Positions 24,955 to 36,496 of a stretch of 64,000 nucleotides of DNA are shown here, piece after piece. The stretch is taken from assembly GCA_964035795.1 (NCBI GenBank), contig OZ038322.1, positions 20,190,674 through 20,254,673 on the forward strand. The letters run 5' to 3'. A program made the translations under genes and the position numbers. This DNA comes from Pterobdella sp. o SKG-2022 (lineage: Eukaryota; Annelida; Clitellata; Hirudinida; Piscicolidae). Each line of letters starts with the position of its first letter. Position 1 is the first letter of the stretch. Below the pieces are notes generated by a model. The model searched no databases and had not been told where the DNA came from. It saw only the letters and a program-made list of their open reading frames with translations.

Positions 24955-25716
24955 GGTAGTACTGGGGGCAAGCGGTGGTGTGTTAATGGGTTTTCATGAT
25001 ATATTCATTGATTCATGCTTGTTGAGGATTTGGTGGTTGTAGATAATTGTTTCTGTTTCACCTGTAGGCAATGTTTGAGTATAAAGTTTCAGCTTTTTTT
25101 TTAATTTTTGCTTAACGTCAGAGTACCTCGTAGTTTCGTTTGCTTATTTTATAGTTTTCATGGAAGGGTTATGGCTCTCTATCAGACATTTTCAAGGCAA
25201 TAAAATGTAACTGACAATTTCCATGTAATATATTTGCTAGATTTACTCTAGTCGAATAACCTATACTCATATATATAACTTATGTTTCATGGATGGGTTT
25301 ATTGAAAAGTAATTACAAGTTTTTCGGATATTTCATGTATTTTAAAGTGAAAGATATTTTGAAGAATTTTTATCTATTATAAACTTTTATTTATAGATTA
25401 TCATTTATTTTCCTAAAATTTTCCTAGAGAATTTGTGGCTGAGAAGAAATAAATGGAATAAAATGCTTCGATGAAAAACACCAAAGTTATATATTACTGA
25501 ATTGGTTAATTTTATTATTATGAATGAATAATTTGAATTTAGTCCAACTAAAAAAAATTAAGATCAAATTTTCTAGTTTTTAAAATAAACTTAAAATATT
25601 ATGGAAATGCTTTTAAAATTAACAACCAATAACACTTTATTCTGCAAATTCTGTCCAACAAAATACAAATCGAAAAAAATTATAAACTATAAATGGGAAA
25701 ATTCAGCACTGAAATA
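24955..25716. other. Convergent intergenic region
   Basis: This lies between the end of the peptide gene (+) and the end of the F-box gene (-). It is AT-rich. Several AATAAA or TTTATT strings could act as polyadenylation signals for either gene. No exon is recognised. Confidence 0.4.
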
Positions 25717-28700
25717 TCAATTGAAAAGCAGGTCTTTGTAAGCGGAAAGTAGAGAGACCAGGCTGGTGGTGTAGTTGGTGATAGTTCTCACTACTGTGTT
25801 CCTCCCTTGAATTAAAATAGTTGTTAATATAACTCGCCAAGATTAACAAATATTATAATATTATATTCGAGTATAAAAATTGATATTTATATATATGTTT
25901 GTTATAAAAATAGTACTGATATCTATGATGATTGAACATATAGTTACCAGCTCGTTCGAAGTTTGACTTGACCATCTCGAAGTACTCACCATCACTCAGT
26001 GTTACACAGCGCAATTGAGGACATTTTATTCTAAAATTCAAGGCTTTTAGTTTATTTTATAATATTATTTTAAATATACTTGAAACCACAATAAACTTAT
26101 AAATCAATTTTCTTACAATTACCTATGTTAATTGTAATATAAGCATTCACATCATTTTGAACTATTCAAGCATAAAACCGTGCCAAACTACCTGAGCTGG
26201 TCGATAAACTTGCTTGAGTTGTCTGAGGTTCTAAGAGTTTCAGGGTCCCACTGGGCCTCATACCGCTCCAGCTTGCTGCAGTTCTGCGACTGTTGTCATC
26301 ATTTCAGTATTAATAGTAGAATAATTAGTCGTCTTATAACTATCAACACTTGAAATTAGTATCATATATAATAATATTAGCAGTATTAAAAATATTATTT
26401 TTTTCGTTTTGTTAGTAGTATACTGACCAGGGCAATGATGATTTGGTCTATGTGTATCTTGGTGCCCAGCTTCAAGAACCATCCGTTTGCAACACCACTC
26501 ACCAACAGTCTGATATGTCAATTCAAAAAAATGTCTAAACCTTCATATTTTTGCTGTTTATTTATTTTATTTTTATTTAAATCTTCTTATGGAATACTTT
26601 TTTCAGTTTTTTTATCGTTAGACTTTGGATATTTTTTAAACCATTTTACCAAACCAATCAACCTTAAACTTAACATTCATACAACCTTATGTTTGGAAGA
26701 CAAGGTATAATGTTGAGAAAAAACTGTTCAGTAAGTTTTGGTTTTCCTATCACTGCCAACCCATGCAATCCCTTGCCTTTCAGTTTTATGAACCTACAGT
26801 TAGGATTTTGCTACTCTATCATAAATTTATAATGATTATATGAATTTTATAACAGCACTCACGTGATAAGTTTTTATGTTTTTATCAGCTATGTTATTAG
26901 CTTTGAAAACTAATTTTAACAGATACTAAACGTTCGTGATATATTTTCAATTTCTCTATAGAGTTTGAAATAATAAGACTCAATTTAATACACTTAAAGC
27001 TGCTTTTACGCTAATATAAGCCGGTTTAACCTGCTGATGATGGGTTCAGAAAGGTTGGTTGTGAAGCTCAAATCAATGGCTTTAATGTTATCCAGTTTTC
27101 TTTCCGCCAGCATCGCTTCCAACACCTTGTGTTGTTCAGATAGGTCAAATGTTATTTTACTTCTATATAGTTTTAATCTATTTCGTTCGTATTAAATTAG
27201 TTATGTAATTTATGTTACTCGAATACCAGTTGGATTTTTGCTAGCGCAATCCATAGGAGATTAAAATAGGATTTAGAGCCAGTTCAAACTCCTTCAAAAA
27301 CTAACAGTATCGTCGAAGAACTCGCAATGACTAAGAGCCAGATATTTCAGAGGTGGCAGAGTGGTCAAGACATGCTCCAAACATTCTTTGGATAACTCTG
27401 TACATTAAGGGTGGTAGTACTTTGTGGTAAAGGTAAGTGGGAGGTGGTGTCAAGAAAAACAGATAAATAATGAAAATAGTGGATAGTTATAATGTAAATT
27501 GATAAACTACAAAAAAATAGTACCTCCACTTGATAATGTAAGCTCATCTTACGAAAGGCTCCGTGGAATATAATAAACTCTTACAAGTGTTTTTATTTGA
27601 ATCTATATAAAACAGTAGTGAATATTCTTGATTTTTATCGTAAAATGAGGAAGATTTTAGATACATATATTTTTTCGAAAAACTAAAATTTTCGACAAAT
27701 TCAACTTTTTCATTAGTAATTACTAAGGAATTATGACAAAGTTGAATTTGTCGAAAATTTTAGTTTTTTGAAAAAATATATGTATCTAAAATCTTTCTCA
27801 TTTTACGATAAAAATCAAAAAAATTAAATTTAATAGAAAAAACTACATAAGATTTATCAGGTACATATTATAGTAATTTTGTATCAACGTTCAATTAGTT
27901 GCAAAATCATTCCTGACACGGTCATTTTCAGTGCGAATATTTGCGCAAAGAAAACTTTGTATCATCAAAGTTTTGACATAATTATATAAAATTATTCTCA
28001 AAAAATTATTTCACTTGAAATTGACAAACTAATTTATTTTAAACACATGCGGAATAGTTGCACCTGTTGAAGATAAGTCTAACTCCTCTAATCCAGACGT
28101 GTTCCACTCAACAGCCATCATGTTCTGGTCTTCCAGGCCTTACAAATGGGCATTCCTCTTATGAAACAAATTTGGTTGTGATAATAAAGAGTATTGAGAC
28201 ACAAACCACAGTGTTGCAACAGAAGGGTTTTGAGTTTTTTGCACCTCTGTATGAGCACTTTGAATGAACTTCCTTTCACTCTAGATTTTTCATAATTATA
28301 ATAATTTCTATTATTTCATTTTTACTTCAACCTAATATTTTTTTTTCAACTCATAGTCTGAATGTATTGGACACCACCTGAGGCAGAAGTTGAGGGCCAG
28401 AGCATGCAGGTGAATGCAGTTTGATGACAACATCTCTACATGCGAATCCTCCACGAAACTCACTCCATACAGGTTTATCACCTGAGTTTCAATAGATAGG
28501 TCAGTAGTTGTTGCATTGCTATCATGTGTTTTTTTAATTTGCCAGACAAACAACTGAAGCGTCTTATACCTTATGTTGTTAATGGACGTGTGGAACGCCA
28601 TATGATTGTTTTATTTAGGTTTTGCTCACCAATTGATTTGAAATTTATTTATAGTAAAAAGATTAATACATGTTCAAGAAATAGCTTGTGCGATCGAATG

Positions 28701-31014
28701 TTATTAGAAAAAATATTTTCTCAGAATAACGCTGTTTTCAGTTTATCTGATGTATCAGGTTTCAAATAGAAAAACAAATATTGTAAAAAAAATTTCATCA
28801 TAAAAAACTCGTTAGACAAAAATATTATTTTCAAAACATATATTTAATTCAATTTTTAATATAGCTTTATGTTTTCATTCTTGCAAACTTACAGATTTTC
28901 ATTTGAATATTTGGGTAGATTTCAAGCTTCAACATTTTTTAAATGTAGAAGTCCTCATTTTGAATAAATTTTCTACTTCACAACTCAAAACTAGAAAAAT
29001 TATACAAATGTCACTCGATAAAATTAACTTTGGTTGAAAGTTGTATTTCGAGGTGTAAAAATGAATGTGCTAGACCTTTTTGAAGCTAAATGCACATCGC
29101 ATTAAAGGGATAAGCAATATAGACTCTCCAATTATACTTGTTTTCGTAATTGTTATACGTTCTAAATTATTTTGTTTATAACTTTCTAAACCTTTGATTA
29201 AATGTGTTTTAAGCATATATAAACGTTAAAACTCTTTCAAACACAACCTTCAGATGGGGAGTCTGACTTTTTATTTTGGCAATGTTTATCACTTCAAAGT
29301 TTTCTTCTTGTTCTTCATCTCCCAGTTCAAAAGTGCCTTGGGAAATAAATAATAATATAGGTTGGTGAAATAAATTGAAATAGAAGTAATAATACAGATT
29401 CCAGCTGATTTGGAAACATGTTTACCACTCGATCTTTTTAGCGAGCCTTATTTTACAAATAACTTTTTTATTTTTTATAACACCCCATTAATTGTCATAT
29501 ATATTTATGTAAAACTTTTCCAAAAATGTTTTCAAAAATATGGAGCACCAACCAATCAAATGAAGGACTTCTACCGAAGACAAGTGTTGGTAGACCTTCC
29601 TCATGAAGCCCTCCATGAAGATCACCTGATAAATAATAAAATGGTCAACTAGATAGATAAATGAATAAACTAGTTATGAAACACTAGATAGATTAGTGTA
29701 TACAGAGAAAAGTAGAAAGGTAAATACATAGATAGAATGGCGGATAATGAAATAAGGAAAGCACCTCAGAGAGACAAATAGTGAGACTGCGAAGATTGCA
29801 TGGAAAATCGTTCATATCGTTGTAGTCGTGAAGTTGCATTGCATTGGAAAAGTCCAGCGTCAAATATTTCAAGTTATTGCACCTTTTAAGCATAACATTA
29901 AGATTTTGAGATTTAGTAGATGTCTTTTTGCTTGCCAATTGAAATTCATCAGTTTTTACACAATCTTGAAATCAACTAATTGACTTTCAGTTGAAAAACA
30001 CTTTATCCACTCTGTTAAACGTTCCCAATAACTTAACTAGCACAGAGACCATAAAATTAATTCAAAAATTGAATAATGATAAATAGGATAGTCAGAACCA
30101 CCAAACTACTATTTCACTGTATCTCACTTGTTGGCTAGTTCATGCAGTACTTGAGATGTGATGAGGTCAGCTGAGAGTTCAAGGTATCTAAGTGAAGACC
30201 CAGACCTGTGGAAGGGGTTTAAAGTCTGGATGCTGGTTTATTCATGAAGTTTCAGAATGTATAAATTAAATTTTTCTGAATATCTTTCGAAATTGTTCAA
30301 ACCTTTTCTACGTAGTTCAACTTTTCAAAATCGATTTTTTTTAATCACAAAAAATAAGTATTCAATTGGTTTACTGGTTCAGAGTTTACCGCTCAATATC
30401 TTACCATATAGGCATCATACCCCACCTGTCTTGGATGAGGCGGATGAGATCTTCCTGGTTGCTGAACTGTAAGCCATTGTAGTCTGGTCTAAGGTGATAA
30501 TAATAATGTAAATGTTATGCAGTAATGGGTTTGTATTAGGATATAAGTAATTTTTTTGATTCTGTTTTGTGTGGGAGCGAAATTTATTAGCAAATATACT
30601 CTAGAAGAAGCATCATACATATAAAAAAATGATTTTTACTGCTTGATTTAATATTTTATGTTGTTTGTAATAATAAGACTTCATGCAAACCTGATGGAAA
30701 GACGTTGCCACAGTTTGGAATCATACGCCAGGTGTCTCCACTTCTTACAAACTGTTGCAAGCCTGTGTAGTGGGGTTTGAAGGTCTGTGGTAATAATTTT
30801 TAATTCAAGTAAAACTGATAAAATCACTAAACTATTGAGTTATTATAGCTAAAGTAAACTTATATCTAGTAATTGCTTCGTTAATGAGCACAGAGTAGAT
30901 AACACAGGGTTTAAATTGAAAAGACTATCACCTGCAAAGATCTGTGTGACGGAGGTATTGAAATATCTCTAAGAGTATTTTATCTGGGATTTCTGTGATC
31001 ACAATCTCGTTCGT
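25717..31014 (-). CDS. F-box/leucine-rich-repeat protein (FBXL type), 5' end unresolved
   Basis: Sixteen exons read on the minus strand: 31014-30932, 30762-30691, 30488-30426, 30205-30128, 29882-29765, 29625-29553, 29336-29248, 28481-28378, 28268-28207, 28138-28064, 27397-27306, 27125-27010, 26509-26428, 26283-26192, 26030-25948, 25805-25717. Together they give 456 aa in one frame. The start is a canonical F-box (EIPDKILLEIFQYL, DLCRLATVCKKWRHLA, KLWQRLSI), the Skp1-binding part of SCF ubiquitin ligases. About 350 residues of LRRs follow (LRYLELSAD, NNLKYLTLDF, TPHLKVINLYG, KLKTLLLQHC, LEELDLS). The C-terminus (LRCVTLSDGEYFEMVKSNFE ... YKDLLFN) looks like a specific conserved family, but I cannot give the vertebrate name with confidence. 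The exon with the start codon was not found; a good minus-strand donor lies near 31268. Confidence 0.85.
27629..27819. repeat. Near-perfect foldback element (MITE-like hairpin)
   Basis: The left arm 27629-27712, starting TGATTTTTATCGTAAAATGA, is the reverse complement of the right arm ending near 27819, with only a few mismatches over about 85 bp and a loop of roughly 20 bp. It lies in an F-box gene intron (27398-28063). It carries no coding capacity. High arm identity suggests recent insertion or arm-to-arm conversion. Related copies are at 6559-6778 and 14186-14262. Confidence 0.75.
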
Positions 31015-32109
31015 CTGTAGAAGGTTAATAGTTCAAAGAGGAGAATAAAATGATAAATGGGGTGCTTTTGGATGATATGATTGTATCTAAGGAGGTGGTC
31101 GATGCGATTGGTGCGAAAGAAAGATTAGGTAGATTAACTTGTAAGTAATTCATTTTTCATTATTGATGATTTTTACAAAAAATATTATGATTAAAAAGAA
31201 TAAATAAGCCTGTTTGAGAAAACTTTTGTTAACTTTCAATAGGTTATAGCGAACACAGACTTACATCGTCCTATGAAAAGATTCAATAATTTACACTATA
31301 AAAATTACAGATCTCCAAATTAACATCTTCAAGGTAAATTAACTGTGAAATAAAGAGTTCATCAATACTTAATAAACAAAAACCAAGTAGTTATTAGTGA
31401 AAAAAGAAATAAAAATGAAAAAGTAGAAAAATAAATGTAAGAATTTTTAAAATAATGAGAAGCGTGATGTTGAAGTGGAATGATCACAAGGTAGGTGGAG
31501 GTCTGCGTGGTTGTGTAGATGGTGGGTTGATATGTTTATTAATACATTAAAAAGTATACCTAGGTGTAGAAATGAACGAACTAATGATGAAGAAATTTTT
31601 GGACGTATAAATAAATGACCGAATAATGAGATAACTGGATGGAATCATCGAGAATGAAAATAAATGTATAGAACATTTCATTGGTTAATATATTGACGGA
31701 TGGATAAATGGGAAAAAAAAGTGGGTAATCGAAAAACGACGAAATTTATAAAATAATTTAATGGATAGAATCATGCGCGTTTTCACTTCATGGAAGCATG
31801 AAAAACAAAATCCATAAATTTTTTAGGAAACATGAAGTTAATTGGTATGCAAACGTTTGCTAGGAAAGTTGAAGGTAAGTGGTTTGGTGATGTGGTGAGC
31901 AGTGTTTGAGGATGATAGTTTTGAAGTGGAGTGAAAAGAAGATTAGTTGTGGGAATATATATGGATGAACATGTGGTTTTGAGAGATTTTCATAGTTTTG
32001 TGACATTATTCATTGTTTTATTTTGCTCTTAATAAAAGAACTAATAAAATTATATAAATATAAAAGATTTATAGTTAGAAATGGAAAAATAGATAGACAT
32101 ATGGTGAGA

Positions 32110-32180
32110 TGAATATGAATGAATGGATAGATGGGTGAATGGATGGATGGATGGATGGGTAGATGGATAGTTAAATTATG
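32110..32180. repeat. (ATGG)n simple repeat
   Basis: An imperfect GAATGGATGG-type tetranucleotide array lies just left of the SINE copy at 32185-32347. A second array lies just right of it. Confidence 0.8.
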
Positions 32181-32184
32181 ATGG

Positions 32185-32347
32185 GTCTAATGTAATGTAG
32201 TATTTATAAAGCGCTTTTGCGTATAGTTTACGAATTCAATGTAGGGAAAAAACACTGTGTAGCAGGTACCAATTATTGACGCAACAAGAGACCAAATCTG
32301 GTCATTTTAGTTAATTAAGCTTATGATCCACCAGCTGATCTATACGG
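32185..32347 (-). mobile_element. tRNA-derived SINE, copy 2 (minus strand)
   Basis: Read on the minus strand it begins CCGTATAGATCAGCTGGTGG, a decayed tRNA head with box A, and continues through a body (ACCTGCTACACAGTG) to a tail AAAAGCGCTTTATAAATAC. It lines up in order with the SINE at 37060-37240: tRNA head, ACCTGC..CAGTGT..TTTT..CTACATT, then AAAAGCGCTTT..AAATAC. It is flanked on both sides by ATGG tetranucleotide arrays. Confidence 0.7.
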
Positions 32348-32349
32348 AA

Positions 32350-32440
32350 AGTGGATAGTTGGATGGATGGATTGGTGGATGGATGGATTGATGGATGGAT
32401 GGAGTGATGGATGGATGGAGTGATAGATAAATTGATGAAT
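32350..32440. repeat. (ATGG)n simple repeat
   Basis: An imperfect GGATGGATGGATTG array immediately follows the minus-strand SINE copy. The short minus-strand Ser/His/Pro/Ile-rich ORFs here are products of the repeat, not genes. Confidence 0.8.
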
Positions 32441-35400
32441 GAATAAGTGAACAAATAGAATGAATGATAAATGAATGAATTGACCAACTTGGTACTCTTC
32501 AGTAGGCTCAACTTCAAAAGTCATGTTTGAAATTCAATATCCAAGAAATTTAAATTAATAACCCTATAAAATTAACAACAAAAATACTCAAAATTTAAAT
32601 TAATTTTTTCAATTAAACTAGGCGTTTTCTTATCAAAGCTTCAGCCCCATCACTTAACATTAAACCTTACAAACGGTATGAACACTCCGAGCTACCTTAC
32701 ACTCATCTTTATACATACATTCACTCAGTTTATTTTTCTTATGTTTTTAGTACTTTTTTTATATGTTTTTTCGATTATGTAATCTTTACAAGTTTTTGAA
32801 TTATTATTTTAGTTAAGATATAAATTATAATTTTATGTTTTTTTCTTTGTTTTCTCTCATGATTTAATGTTGTTGATAACCTGTTATAGATAACAATAGA
32901 AATAATAAATATTCTTATGCTTATTTTCATTAATTTTGCAAAAAAACATTTTTTCAAATATTCTATATAATTCTCTACTACTGATTTTTGAAATTATTAT
33001 TTTTATTGTTTTTATTGAAATTTTTCCTTACATTATTTTTATTATTAACTCTTCTCATATCATTTTTATTATTTCATGCTTTGCTTTCAGCTCGCTATAG
33101 TAGGCTTAAGATTTTCAGTTGTCTGGTTTTCGATAGTTGAGCTTATTCCGTGAATTCATCAATTGTGAATTTCATTAAATTTGCATGAATATTTCATGCA
33201 AATTGAAAAACAGCCATGTTTACTTTCGGATAATAATGTTTTGTTTGGTTTATTTTAGAAAATAATTTTTATTGATGTTTTCTATACCTTATATATACTA
33301 ATGATCGTTTATTCACAATAGATATATATAAAAGATATAATAATATAATATACGTTATATCAACACATATCACAAATACGCGTTTGCTAATGATACTCAT
33401 AGATATCATAAAACTATTGCATCTACCCTCACAACCTTCGCTCATCAACACTACATCCTATCATTCCATGCCATAACAATTCATTAGATACTATATATAT
33501 ATAATTATACTAATTAATATTCAAAATTCTATAAATAAGTTCATGAATATGCATAAGGTTTAATATAGGAATATAAAATTAATTTGTTTTATTATTCACC
33601 GTGTACTAGAAAATGTGTATGCACGTACAAGCAAGTTATATGAACTTGAGTTTTTTATTTGTTTTGGTTGGTAAGCTTGAGTTATAATCAAATGAGTTTT
33701 TCGAAATGTGAGGTTACCTCAAGAAAAGCTTTGAAAATCAAATTTATGAATAAAAAATTTTGCCCCATGTTTTCAATCATAACTTGTTGATCAGTTTTTT
33801 AAATTTTTACAATGATTCCACACTGTATGTTTAGCCTGGTAATCACTTGTTATAAGAATCTGTTTGAGCAGTTAGAAATACTTTTTCTGAGAACCAGCAT
33901 TATATTCACATAAATTAGTTTAATTTCATTTTAATGGTGATAGTACTAATAATTCAAATAATAATAATACTCATCGAGAAGTTCAACTTTACTATAGAAA
34001 ATTAATATGAAAAAAGATAATAAGCTGTTTGGAAAGAGATTGTCTCCATTTTTTTTTTGTTCACCATTCATTCGTTAGGGCGAAGCAGGGTGAACTTCCG
34101 GTGTTGTTATGATTAAAAATGTTTTTTGTGCTGAGAAGTATGGGTTCTCAGTGAATTCTCATGTCATGTTTATAGTATTTTAATTTCAAAATATCAAAAG
34201 AAATAAAGTTAGGAAAATAATACAAGTATTTGTTTTTCAATATAAGAAAAATTAGAGAATCAAGACGCAGTAATGAAAATAATGAATCGGAAAAGTTACG
34301 TGCTAAGAAAAAACCTTTTTAGAAAAGTTAGGATTATAATGAAAATTAATTTTTATTCCACAAGAAAAAATAAAAATCATATAATTTCACTTGAAGAGTT
34401 AATAATAGTATCATGCACTAAGAACTTTGAGAATTAATAAATCTATGATTAATATTAGTAGCCTGAGAACATGATCTTCTAATTGAATATTATGTAAGCA
34501 ATTGATTTGAGGTGAAATTAGTGCTGACAACAAAGAAAAAGAATGGTTTTTTTACAATAGCATTCAACGGTGAGAAAAAATAGAATAAAAGTGTACAAAG
34601 ATGTGGAGTATGTTAAAAAACTAACAAAAAATGATAGAACAAACAAATTATGAAATCTAAACAAAAAATTATGATATAATGTAATTATTTTGAAAAATGA
34701 GAGATAACATCAAAAAAACCCTAAGAATTAAAATCAAAACACAGACACTGTTAAAAACAAGAAACGGGAGGTGAAAGTTGAAATATGAAGCAAAAACCAC
34801 TCCTGGTTTTTCTAATGAACTCAAATTAAAAATTTTTTTTTCATCACTATTTATTGATTATGAATATTATGGAGTGGTTCATAATTTAAATTGGTGAATA
34901 AAATGAAACCTTATTTTTCCATTGTGAAATTTCGTATGAACTTGATAATGGTCACAATTATTATTATTATTATTAAAAAAAATTTTGTTTTCTATAAAAA
35001 TTCTTTTTCTTTTGGGTTTTTTGGTAATAAAATAACTGAAACCAGTTTTAATTTTATTCTTATTAAAATCGTGTCTACTTGTGTATGATATGTAAGAATA
35101 ATCTACGAAGTTTATTATAGTGAAGTTTAACCCAGGGTGTTTCAAGATCACTTGATATATGGAACGGGCAAGATTTGCTGAAGAAAAATGCGAATCAAAA
35201 TTTGGTTGTGTTTTTAAAGACAATAAAAAAATTGGTCATATATTTACCTTAATATATTTATTTTTACTTTAATCATAATTTTAATTTTATTTAACTGACC
35301 AGTTATCTATATTATTTTTCTAATCATATGTTATAATGACTAAGGGCATTTAAACTATTTTTTAATGATTGTGTTATTATAAAGGAATGTTCTAGAATCA

Positions 35401-36210
35401 CTCCCACGAATATATTAAGAAGCACAAGGCTAATGACAGTAGTCAATAAAAATAACAACTAATAAAAGTAATAATTAAAAATTGAATTTAAAAAAAAACA
35501 CAATTCATAAGAATGATGATAATCATAGCTATGAATAATCATAAAAGCAATTTAGAATGAAAAAACAGATCTAAAGATGATAATTATATTTACATGTGTG
35601 ATCAAAATATATTTGCCCGTGGTTCCGCTGTAACGATTATTTAAGTGTGCTCTGGTGAAATCAGAATTTTGATTTGATTGCAAATATTTTCTGGAAAAAT
35701 TTCATTTTCATAATTATACCAGCGGAGCTCTTATTCAGCATAAAATCTAGAAGATATTGTTTTAAATAATTTTATTTTCAATTGGCAATGAAAAGATAAG
35801 TGAAAAAATTGAAAGTTCTTAATCTGAAAATATACCACCTAAAAACATGGATAATAATTACACAAAATGACAAAAAATAATGGCAAATAAATTCTATAAA
35901 AATGATAAAATATATGTAACACTAAGAGAGCATTGTAAACAACCGTGAGCCCAGCTGTCACCTATGGCGAGTACCTGTGAATAAAAGAATAGTAACAGTT
36001 TTTTTATTAAAATTTTTATGTTTTTATTCATATAACAAGTATTACTATCAATTCACTTAGAAACATACTAGTTATTTTAAGACCATTATAAGAGTTTTTT
36101 GCATTGGAAATTGCCCGACAATAAAACTATTTTTTTTTTCTTTTATTAATATTGATATTTTGTCAACGTGAATCACTAAGATGTAGACCATATACACTAT
36201 AATCTTTATT

Positions 36211-36333
36211 ATTGCTATTATTTTTGTTATTCTTATTATTGCTATTATTTTTGTTATTCTTATTATTGCTATTATTTTTGTTATTCTTATTATTGCTATT
36301 ATTTTTGTTATTCTTATTATTGCTATTATTTTT
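36211..36333. repeat. 27-bp minisatellite, about 4.5 copies
   Basis: Tandem copies of a 27-bp T-rich unit begin ATTGCTATTATTTTTGTTAT and end TCTTATT. The copies are identical as far as I can see. The array ends about 165 bp upstream of the discoidin-gene start codon. Confidence 0.85.
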
Positions 36334-36496
36334 ATCTCAATAAAATTATCAATACATCGATATAGTTTTATAAGCCTATTATGTACATAGTATTATATAT
36401 ACAGAGTTGTATAGTGGTTTCAAACTCTTATAAAAACACCTCGCTAATTACCAGGAGTGAATAAAGTCGCTTTTTTTAATCACATTTGAAAATAAA

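Larger units (their letters stand above)
31015..36496. other. Gene-poor region between the F-box and discoidin genes
   Basis: Apart from the listed SINE and simple repeats, I find no exon, RNA gene or conserved motif. It is strongly AT-rich with many poly-A/T runs. The missing 5' exon(s) and promoter of the F-box gene should lie in its left part (31.0-32 kb), and the promoter of the discoidin gene at its right edge. The 114-codon minus ORF at 34879-35223 has no recognisable domain. Confidence 0.45.

Noticed and set aside
32311..32524. Ser/His/Pro/Ile-repeat ORFs on the minus strand
   Set aside because: They are translations of the ATGG tetranucleotide repeat.
34879..35223. 114-aa minus-strand ORF
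   Set aside because: AT-rich, Asn/Lys/Phe/Ile-biased, no domain, no splice context; expected by chance in such sequence.
36211..36333. CRISPR-like array
   Set aside because: The 27-bp units are directly adjacent with no spacers, so this is a minisatellite in a eukaryotic genome.
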